In this document: piece after piece, positions 58,640 through 64,000 of the stretch
Layout: every line of letters begins with the position of its first letter
Position numbering within the stretch: the stretch's first letter is position 1
Assembly: GCF_036231945.1 (NCBI RefSeq)
Contig: NZ_CP109599.1
Coordinates: 2,140,501 to 2,204,500 of the forward strand
Length of the DNA stretch: 64,000 nt
Direction of reading: 5' to 3'
DNA from: Streptomyces sp. NBC_01429
Lineage (GTDB): Bacteria > Actinomycetota > Actinomycetes > Streptomycetales > Streptomycetaceae
Program-made: the position numbers and the translations under genes
Notes under the pieces: model-generated
Database searches by the model: none
Seen by the model: the letters and a program-made list of their open reading frames with translations, nothing else
What the model was told of the DNA's origin: nothing

Positions 58640-60049
58640 TCAGGCGGTGGCGCCCCCCGGCGAGGGGACGGGCTGCTCGGCGGCGCTCCCGGGCGCGGTC
58701 AGATCGTCGTCGTCGGTCCCGTCCCGGCCCAGACACAGGCCGGTGACCGTGAGCACGGCGGTGACCGCGACGTACAGGGCCAGCGGGATCCACGACTTGT
58801 AGGAGTCGAGCAGCGCGGTGAACAGCAGGGGCGCGATGGCGCCGCCCACCACCCCGGCCAGGGTGTAGGCGAGCGAGGATCCGGTGTAGCGCAGCCTCGG
58901 GGAGAACTGTTCGGCGATGAAGGCCGCCTGCGGCCCGTACATCAGCGAATGGAGGGCCAGCGCCACGACCACCCCGACCACGAGCAGCGGCCAGCTCCCG
59001 CCGCTCGCCATGGGGAAGAACAGGAACGGCCACACCCCGGCGCCCACGGCGGAAACCCCGTACAGGAGGCGGCGGTTGACGCGGTCGGAGAGGGCGCCGG
59101 CGAGCGGGATGAGGAAGACCTGGAGCGAGGAGCCGATGAGTACGGCGGCCAGGGCGGAGCCGCGTGACATGCCGAGTTCGCCCGTCGCGTAGGTGAGTAC
59201 GAAGACGGTGAACAGCGCGTACAGCACGTCGGGGGCGATCCGGCTGAGGATCGCCGCCACCAGCGCGCGGGGGTGCGTGGTGAAGACCTCGCGGATCGGC
59301 GCCTCGGGGCGGGTCTTCTCGGCCTCCATCGCCTGGAAGACGGGCGTCTCCTCCAGCTTCGCGCGGATCCACAGGCCGAAGAAGACCAGCACGCCGGAGA
59401 GCAGGAACGCCACCCGCCAGCCCCAGGAGAGGAACTGACTCTCCGTCAGCACGGCGCCGAGGAGCGCCAGTACGCCGTTGGCCATGAGGTTGCCGGCCGG
59501 CGGGCCGATCTGGGCGGCCGAGGCGTAGAAGCCGCGCCGGCGCGGATCGCCGAACTCGCTGGACAGCAGTACGGCGCCGCCCCACTCGCCGCCGACCCCG
59601 ACGCCCTGCGCGAAGCGGAGGATCACCAGGGCGATGGGCGCCGCGACACCGATCGTGGCGTACGAGGGCAGCACGCCGATCAGGAGGGTGGCGACCCCGA
59701 TCAGCACGAGCGTCGCGATGAGGACCTTCTTGCGGCCGATCTTGTCCCCGAGGCGGCCGAAGACGAATCCGCCGAGCGGCCGCGACACATAGCCGACGGC
59801 GTAGGTGGAGAAGGCCAGCAGGGTGCCGGTGGCGGGGTCCTCGGAGGGGAAGAAGACATCGCCGAAGACCAGCGCCGCGGCCACGGAGTAGATGGCGAAG
59901 TCGTACCACTCCAGGGCGGTCCCGGTCAGGCTCGCGAAGAAGGCGCGGCGGACCGCGGACGCCCCCGGCGGCCGCTTGTCCCCGTCCCCGTCCGGGCTCC
60001 CGCTCACGTCCGTACTCGTACCCACGTCTGTGCCTGTGCCGTTCTTCAC
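58640..60049 (-). CDS. MFS transporter, metabolite:H+ symporter (MHS) family
   Basis: A 469-residue 12-helix MFS protein of the MHS/ShiA-ProP type. The signature runs SLTGTALEWYDFAIYSVAAALVFGDVFFP in outline, with GGFVFGRLGDKIGRKKVL after helix 2 and RFAQGVGVGGEWGGAVLL in helix 4. These carriers import organic acids, betaines or amino-acid-like compounds with protons. GTG at 60049 has AAGGA 8 nt upstream; the frame to 60091 lacks support. A three-box GCATAC/GTATAC/GTATGC array lies 39 bp upstream. The N-terminal 35 residues are Thr/Gly/Asp-rich. The adjacent nitrilase suggests an amide or nitrile-related substrate. Confidence 0.9.
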   Translation of the reverse strand: MKNGTGTDVGTSTDVSGSPDGDGDKRPPGASAVRRAFFASLTGTALEWYDFAIYSVAAALVFGDVFFPSEDPATGTLLAFSTYAVGYVSRPLGGFVFGRLGDKIGRKKVLIATLVLIGVATLLIGVLPSYATIGVAAPIALVILRFAQGVGVGGEWGGAVLLSSEFGDPRRRGFYASAAQIGPPAGNLMANGVLALLGAVLTESQFLSWGWRVAFLLSGVLVFFGLWIRAKLEETPVFQAMEAEKTRPEAPIREVFTTHPRALVAAILSRIAPDVLYALFTVFVLTYATGELGMSRGSALAAVLIGSSLQVFLIPLAGALSDRVNRRLLYGVSAVGAGVWPFLFFPMASGGSWPLLVVGVVVALALHSLMYGPQAAFIAEQFSPRLRYTGSSLAYTLAGVVGGAIAPLLFTALLDSYKSWIPLALYVAVTAVLTVTGLCLGRDGTDDDDLTAPGSAAEQPVPSPGGATA

Positions 60050-60087
60050 GTTGTCCGTCCTTCGGGAGGCGCACTGTCGACCTTCTG

Positions 60088-60115
60088 GCATACTTCTTGT
60101 ATACAGGTCGTATGC
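60088..60115. promoter_or_regulatory. Three-box operator between the MHS transporter and DUF2848 genes
   Basis: Three hexamers, GCATAC (60088), GTATAC (60099) and GTATGC (60110), are spaced exactly 11 bp apart with 5-bp spacers. GCATAC and GTATGC are reverse complements and GTATAC is its own complement, so the 28-bp array is symmetric about its middle box. The right two boxes repeat the pair found at 57009-57025. An 11-bp period puts all boxes on one face of the helix. The site lies between the divergent MHS transporter and DUF2848 genes and probably controls both. Confidence 0.7.
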
Positions 60116-60276
60116 GCAAGCCTTCCGCGCAAAGTTAAACCGACCGTCACATGGGGGGTGGGTGAGGAGCGGGGCTGGGCGCGTGCGCAGACACGCGTGC
60201 CCAGCCCCGCGACGCCGCCCCCCGTGTGCCGGTCGGTGTGAACCTCGCCGATACCGCGACCGATGTGGAGAAACCC

Positions 60277-60963
60277 ATGGCGCAGCTGACCTTCGAACTT
60301 CCCGACGGCACCACCAGGTCCGTCGATGTCGTCCAGGTGCTCAACGCGGGCTACGCGGGACGCAGCCAGGACGATGTGGCCGCGCACGTCGCCGAGCTGG
60401 CCGAACTGGGGGTGCCCGCGCCCTCCGTGACGCCCGCGCTCTACCCCGTGTCGCCGTACCTCGCCCAGCACACGGACCGGGTCAGCGTGCAGCACGGGCG
60501 CACCTCGGGCGAGGCCGAATGGGCCCTGGTGGTGGACGGTACGGGGGAGCTGCTCCTGACGGCGGCCTGCGACCACACCGATCGCGAGCTGGAGGTGCAC
60601 GGGGTGGCGTGGAGCAAGAACGCGAGCCCGGATGTGCTGGCCCGGCGGGCCTGGCTCCTGGCCGATGTGCAGGACCGGCTGGACGGGCTGACGCTGCGGG
60701 CCTGGGTGGGCCGGGACGGCGAGGAGAGCGTCATCCAGGACGGCACGCTGGCGGAGCTGCTGACCCCGGCGTACTGGGCCGAGGTGCTGCGGGAGCGCGG
60801 CGACCTGGTGCCGGGGACGGTGCTGATCTCCGGCACGATCCCGATGGTGGAGGGCGTCGACCAGTTCGCCGACCGGTGGCGGGTGGAGCTGGCCGATCCG
60901 GCCACCGGGGACACGATCGGCCTCGCCTACGACGTGGTGCGGATGCCCGTGCCGATCGGCTGA
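60277..60963 (+). CDS. DUF2848 family protein
   Basis: A 228-residue protein of the DUF2848 family: LTFELPDGTTRSVDVVQVLNAGYAGR, GVPAPSVTPALYPVSPYL, EAEWALVVDGTGELLLTAACDHTDRELEVHG and VLISGTIPMVEG. The EWAL and GSDHTDR-like ACDHTDR segments resemble the acidic metal sites of fumarylacetoacetase-type hydrolases, but no reaction is established. ATG at 60277 follows GGAGAAACCC. It is divergent from the MHS transporter across the box array and so is probably a member of the same GntR-controlled set. Its 3' end overlaps the convergent ABC transporter gene by about 37 bp. Confidence 0.82.
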   Translation: MAQLTFELPDGTTRSVDVVQVLNAGYAGRSQDDVAAHVAELAELGVPAPSVTPALYPVSPYLAQHTDRVSVQHGRTSGEAEWALVVDGTGELLLTAACDHTDRELEVHGVAWSKNASPDVLARRAWLLADVQDRLDGLTLRAWVGRDGEESVIQDGTLAELLTPAYWAEVLRERGDLVPGTVLISGTIPMVEGVDQFADRWRVELADPATGDTIGLAYDVVRMPVPIG

Positions 60964-62903
60964 GCCGGGCCGGTGGCCGGGCCGGGCGGCTCGTACCGGC
61001 CGCGCGCCCGGTACAGACGGGTGTAGGCGCCGTCGGCGGCGAGGAGTTCGTGGTGCGTGCCGGATTCGACGATCCGGCCCTCGTCCAGGACGAGGATCCG
61101 GTCCGCGTCCGGGGCGAGCCCCAGATCGTGCGTGATCATGAGGGTCGTACGGCCCGCCATCAGCCGGCGCAGCGGGCCCATGACACGGCGCGCGGCGAGG
61201 GCGTCCAGGCCGGTGGTGGGTTCGTCCAGGACGAGTACGGGCGCGTCGCGCAGCATCGCGCGGGCGATCGCGAGGCGCTGCGACTGGCCGCCGGAGAGCC
61301 GGGCGGTGTGCGGGTCGATCGGGGTGTCGTAACCGTCGGGGAGCGCCACGACGAACTCGTGGGCGGCGGCGGCCCGGGCCGCGCCGACGATCTCCTCGTC
61401 GGTGGCGCCCTGCCGCCCGCAGGCGATGTTCTCGCGGATCGTGTCGTGCAGGATGAGCGTCTCCTGCGGCAGCAGGGTGACGTTCTCGCGCAGGAACGCG
61501 AGAGGCAGCGCGGGCAGCGGGACGCCGTCGAGCCGTACCGTCCCCTCCTCCGGGTCGTAGAAGCGCGGGAGCAGCCCGGAGACGGTCGACTTGCCGGCGC
61601 CGCTGGCACCGGTGATCAGCGTGAACTCTCCCGGGTAGAGCGTGAACGTGATCCCGTCGAGGGTCCGCGCCGCAGCCCCGGGGTAGCGGAAGCCGACCCG
61701 GTCGAACTCCACGACGCCCCGTACCGGCCAGGGCGCTGCGGCCCGGCCGGGCGGCGGGTCGGTGACGGCGGGTTCGGCGTCGAGGATGTCGAGCAGCCGT
61801 TCCGCGCCGGCGGTCGCGGCGGTGAGGGTGAGGCCGAGCTGTCCGAGGTTTCTGACGGGCGGGTAGAGGTAGCCGAGGAACGCGGCGAAGGCGAGGAGCT
61901 GGCCGATGGTCATCCGGCCCCGGGAGATCTCCCATGCGCCGATCCCGATGACGGCGAGGACGCACACAGTCTCGATGACCTCGACGAGCTGCTCGTAGCG
62001 CTCACTCATCCGCGCGCCGGTCACGGACGCGCGCATCCAGGCGCGCGCCTCGCGGTGCAGGCGCTTCTCCTCGGCCGCCTTGCGGTGGTACGCCTGGGTG
62101 AGGACGACATGGCCGAGCGACTCCTCGACGACGGAGGTGATCGCGCCGTCGGCGGCCCGTTCCTGGCGGGCGACCGCCTTGATCCGGCCCGAGAAGCCCT
62201 TGGCCGCCAGCCAGAACAGCGGCGCGAGGACGAACGCGGCCAGCGCCAGATCCCAGCGGAGCCAGAAGGCGGCGGCGGAGAAGAAGAGCGTGCCGAAGAC
62301 GGCCGAGACGGTGCCGACGACTCCCGACACCACCATCCGCTCGACGGCCTCGATATCGCCGGTGAGCCGTTCGACCAGGTCACCGGTGCGATGGCGGGCG
62401 AAGAAGTCCGGGGGCAGATCCTGGACATGGCCGAAGACGCGGGCGCGCAGCCGCAGGACGAAGCGCTCCGCCGTCCAGGCGGCGAGCGAGTTGCCGGTGT
62501 ACGCGACGCCCGCGCCGAAGACCGCCACGGCGAGCCACTGCCCGGCGGGCGACCAGAACGCGTCGAGGGAGCCCTGCTGGAGGGCGTTGTCGGTGAGGTC
62601 GGCGAAGAGGAGGATCGCGGCGGTCTCGGTGAGCGCGGCGACGATCACGCAGCCGCAGATCAGCGCGAGCCAGCGGCGGTCGCCTCTGGTCAGCGGCCAG
62701 AAGCGGGCGAAGGCGGCACGGGCGGAGAGCCCGGGGCCGCCGGGCCGTGAATCGGCGGGCGGCGCGGACTCGGGCTCGGGGTCCGGGGCGTGGTCCGGCG
62801 CGGGTGTGGTCATGGCTGCCGGTCCGGCCGCCTTGCGGTGGCGGCCACCGCCGGTCCCGTACCGCCGCGGCGGCACGCTCGGCCCTTCCTGGTACGGCGT
62901 CAC
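60927..62903 (-). CDS. ABC exporter (fused TMD-NBD)
   Basis: A 658-residue full-type half-exporter: a hydrophilic N-terminus of about 60 residues, six membrane helices (about residues 80-350), and a complete NBD with GASGAGKST, LSGGQSQRL and VLVLDEPTTGLD. All catalytic residues are consensus, so it probably works as a homodimer. GTG at 62903 with GGGGAG just upstream is my choice; the ATG at 62813 gives a shorter protein but has a poor ribosome site. It lies 134 bp after a 45-residue basic peptide gene in the same direction. The substrate is unknown. Confidence 0.88.
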   Translation of the reverse strand: MTPYQEGPSVPPRRYGTGGGRHRKAAGPAAMTTPAPDHAPDPEPESAPPADSRPGGPGLSARAAFARFWPLTRGDRRWLALICGCVIVAALTETAAILLFADLTDNALQQGSLDAFWSPAGQWLAVAVFGAGVAYTGNSLAAWTAERFVLRLRARVFGHVQDLPPDFFARHRTGDLVERLTGDIEAVERMVVSGVVGTVSAVFGTLFFSAAAFWLRWDLALAAFVLAPLFWLAAKGFSGRIKAVARQERAADGAITSVVEESLGHVVLTQAYHRKAAEEKRLHREARAWMRASVTGARMSERYEQLVEVIETVCVLAVIGIGAWEISRGRMTIGQLLAFAAFLGYLYPPVRNLGQLGLTLTAATAGAERLLDILDAEPAVTDPPPGRAAAPWPVRGVVEFDRVGFRYPGAAARTLDGITFTLYPGEFTLITGASGAGKSTVSGLLPRFYDPEEGTVRLDGVPLPALPLAFLRENVTLLPQETLILHDTIRENIACGRQGATDEEIVGAARAAAAHEFVVALPDGYDTPIDPHTARLSGGQSQRLAIARAMLRDAPVLVLDEPTTGLDALAARRVMGPLRRLMAGRTTLMITHDLGLAPDADRILVLDEGRIVESGTHHELLAADGAYTRLYRARGRYEPPGPATGPAQPIGTGIRTTS

Positions 62904-63037
62904 CGCGCTCCCCACTCTCCTCGCTCCTCGTCCGTCCCAGCGGCGGGCGGGTCCGCGGCGCGATGCCGCGAACCCGCCATGATGTCGCCGGTATCCCTGT
63001 GTCAGCAGCGTCGAATACCGCTCCCGTGCCGTGCGGT

Positions 63038-63175
63038 TCAGCCGCCGATCGGGCGGCGGTGCGAGGGCTGCCGCTGCGACTTCTTCGCGGGGGCCTGCTT
63101 CTTCGCCGGGGCCTCCTGCTCGCGGTGGCCCTTCTTGGCGGCGGGCTTCAGCGGGGTGATGTGGCGCAGGCTCAT
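63038..63175 (-). CDS. 45-residue basic peptide
   Basis: A small minus-strand gene with a good ribosome site (GGGAGAACACC before the ATG at 63175). The product starts MSLRHITPLKPAAKKG, has two APAKK-type units, and ends in SHRRPIGG; about a third of its residues are Lys, Arg or His. It has no Cys and few Ser/Thr, so lanthipeptide chemistry is unlikely. The upstream 120 bp are unusually A+T-rich and suggest a dedicated promoter. It lies directly upstream of the ABC exporter in the same direction. It might be a nucleic-acid-binding micro-protein or an exported peptide; neither is shown. Confidence 0.6.
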   Translation of the reverse strand: MSLRHITPLKPAAKKGHREQEAPAKKQAPAKKSQRQPSHRRPIGG

Positions 63176-63342
63176 GGTGTTCTCCCTGTTGCTGGAATTT
63201 ATTGATGCGACTCTTACTTATCGCTTCTTGATTTATTTCCCGGTCGGAGCCGTTTCCGTTCGGCTTCGATGAATAAGACACTAGGCGCGCTTTCTTGGCG
63301 GGAAATGGAAATGCGCTGTGAATTCGCTGTCCGGAAACGGAA
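63176..63342 (-). promoter_or_regulatory. A+T-rich promoter region of the basic-peptide gene
   Basis: This stretch upstream of the 45-residue peptide gene is among the least GC-rich in the window, with runs such as AAATAAATCAAGAAGC on the minus strand. No clear operator symmetry is seen. Together with the tight ribosome site it indicates that the small gene is expressed from its own promoter. Confidence 0.45.
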
Positions 63343-63376
63343 AGAGGAGCCGGCGGCCACGGCCGCCGGCTCCTCT
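63343..63376. terminator. Perfect 16-bp hairpin after the flavoprotein gene
   Basis: AGAGGAGCCGGCGGCC at 63343 pairs perfectly with its complement at 63361-63376 across a 2-nt centre. It lies 23 bp beyond the stop of the leftward flavoprotein gene, and the minus strand continues TTTCCGTTTCC. It is a strong terminator. Confidence 0.85.
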
Positions 63377-63399
63377 CCCCTTTCTCGCGCGATCCGTCC

Positions 63400-64000
63400 T
63401 CACAGACCGATACGGACCGGCCCGCCCTTCGGATCGACATCGCGCAGCACGTTCCACGGCACCCGGAACACCCGCCCGGGAGCGGCCGGCCACGGCACCG
63501 CCCTGCGGTTGAGCGTCCGGGACCCCTGGCGCACCGTCACCCTGGGCGCGCGCACCAGCCGGTCCGTCCAGAGCAGCAGCCGGCCGCGCGGCGGCGCGGG
63601 ATCGCCGACCCGCAGCAGCCCGGGGGCCACCCAGCGGAACGGGGCGTCGGCGACGATCGGTACGGCGGTCCCGTGCGCCTCGTGCCCGTCCAGCCACAGC
63701 CGTACCTGGCGCGCGACGTGCCGCCCGTCCAGTGCGGCGATATCGGCCGTGTCCACCGCGTGCAGCAGATTCCCGGCGGCGAAGACCCCCGGGCGGCTGG
63801 TCCGCAGCGCGGTGTCCACCAGCGGCCCCTTCGTCCCCGGGTCGAGGTCGAGCCCGGCCGCCCGGACCAGTTCGTGGTCCGGGATCCAGTCACCGGTCAG
63901 GATCAGCGTGTCGCACTCGACGGTGCGCCGCAGCCCGGTGGCGGTCTCCTCCACCTCCACGGCCCGCAGCCTGCCGCGGCCGATGATCCGGGTGATCCTC
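63400..64000 (-). CDS. FAD-dependent oxidoreductase, 3' part only
   Basis: The frame is open across the right edge of the window; about 199 C-terminal codons are visible. They include TVECDTLILTGDWIPDHELVRAAGLD, then GPLVDTALRTSRPGVFAAGNLLHAVDTADIAALDGRHVA, the second NAD(P)/FAD motif with the TxxPGVFAAGN signature of pyridine-nucleotide-disulfide-type oxidoreductases. A C-terminal domain after about residue 120 (PFRWVAPGLLRVGDPAPPRGRLLLWTDRLVRAPRVTVRQG) is not typical of the simplest members. The 5' half, with the FAD-binding loop, is outside the window, so the exact type cannot be given. Confidence 0.8.
   Translation of the reverse strand, partial: RITRIIGRGRLRAVEVEETATGLRRTVECDTLILTGDWIPDHELVRAAGLDLDPGTKGPLVDTALRTSRPGVFAAGNLLHAVDTADIAALDGRHVARQVRLWLDGHEAHGTAVPIVADAPFRWVAPGLLRVGDPAPPRGRLLLWTDRLVRAPRVTVRQGSRTLNRRAVPWPAAPGRVFRVPWNVLRDVDPKGGPVRIGL

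Noticed and set aside
63038..63175. 45-residue peptide as a lanthipeptide or other RiPP precursor
   Set aside because: It has no Cys and few Ser/Thr, and no modification enzyme is adjacent; only the exporter is. I keep it as a small ORF of unknown role.

Overview
This is 64 kb of high-GC actinomycete chromosome, almost certainly Streptomyces. The evidence is codon-position GC bias throughout, many GTG starts, a tandem glycine riboswitch ahead of gcvT, and the gene set itself: gcvT-gcvH-glyA-sdaA, twin lipoprotein L,D-transpeptidases, glgX, an M4 protease, the GlgE cluster and a HelD-family ATPase. From memory the order resembles the S. coelicolor core between roughly SCO5439 and SCO5474; I could not check this. 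Most of the window is therefore conserved core, with small accessory or decaying patches.

Layout. 0-3 kb: the 5' end of a gene running off the left edge, two SseB-like proteins and a P-loop protein. 3.1-7.9 kb: glycine riboswitch, gcvT, gcvH, glyA, sdaA (glycine cleavage, one-carbon interconversion, serine deamination). 8.0-9.1 kb: an AbiEi-type antitoxin with a ruined toxin partner. 9.1-14.8 kb: CopD-like membrane protein, secreted scabin-like ADP-ribosyltransferase, a coupled pair (polysaccharide deacetylase-like lipoprotein and beta-propeller lipoprotein), an anti-sigma-type ATPase, an enoyl-CoA hydratase. 14.9-24.1 kb: two L,D-transpeptidases, glgX, a heterodimeric ABC exporter. 24.2-29.3 kb: two overlapping SseB/DUF1266 proteins, then an isocitrate-lyase-like enzyme, a small secreted protein and a bile-acid-symporter-like transporter. 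29.1-37.7 kb: MFS exporter with a divergent GntR-TetR regulator, M4 protease, TetR/threonine-dehydratase pair, thioredoxin-reductase-like flavoprotein overlapping a methyltransferase. 37.8-49.3 kb: glgP divergent from glgE-treS-mak-glgB.

49.4-52.8 kb is a membrane protein followed by a graveyard of gene ends (AraC tail, half an MFS transporter, frameshifted IS982-type transposase head, FAD-oxidoreductase head) around two small intact genes. 52.8-56.9 kb: TetR/SDR pair and a helR-like ATPase with an AT-rich leader and a possible 18-residue upstream ORF. 57-61 kb: a GntR regulator, a nitrilase, an MHS-family transporter and a DUF2848 protein, linked by repeated GTATAC/GTATGC boxes. 61-64 kb: an ABC exporter, a 45-residue basic peptide gene and the 3' part of a flavoprotein gene.

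How it works together: glycine excess switches on gcvT; GcvTH and GlyA make serine and 5,10-methylene-THF, and SdaA drains serine to pyruvate. The GlgE set joins trehalose, maltose-1-phosphate and glycogen: TreS converts trehalose to maltose, Mak phosphorylates it, GlgE polymerises it, GlgB branches it, and GlgP with GlgX degrade the product. I see no tRNA, rRNA, CRISPR array, intact insertion sequence, prophage or biosynthetic core enzyme. The points most worth a second look are the GntR box array (57.0/60.1 kb), the helR leader (56.9 kb), the AbiE remnant fused to an acyl-CoA ligase tail (8.9 kb), the scabin-like protein with an altered ARTT motif (10.2 kb) and the lyase/BASS cluster (26.8-29.3 kb).
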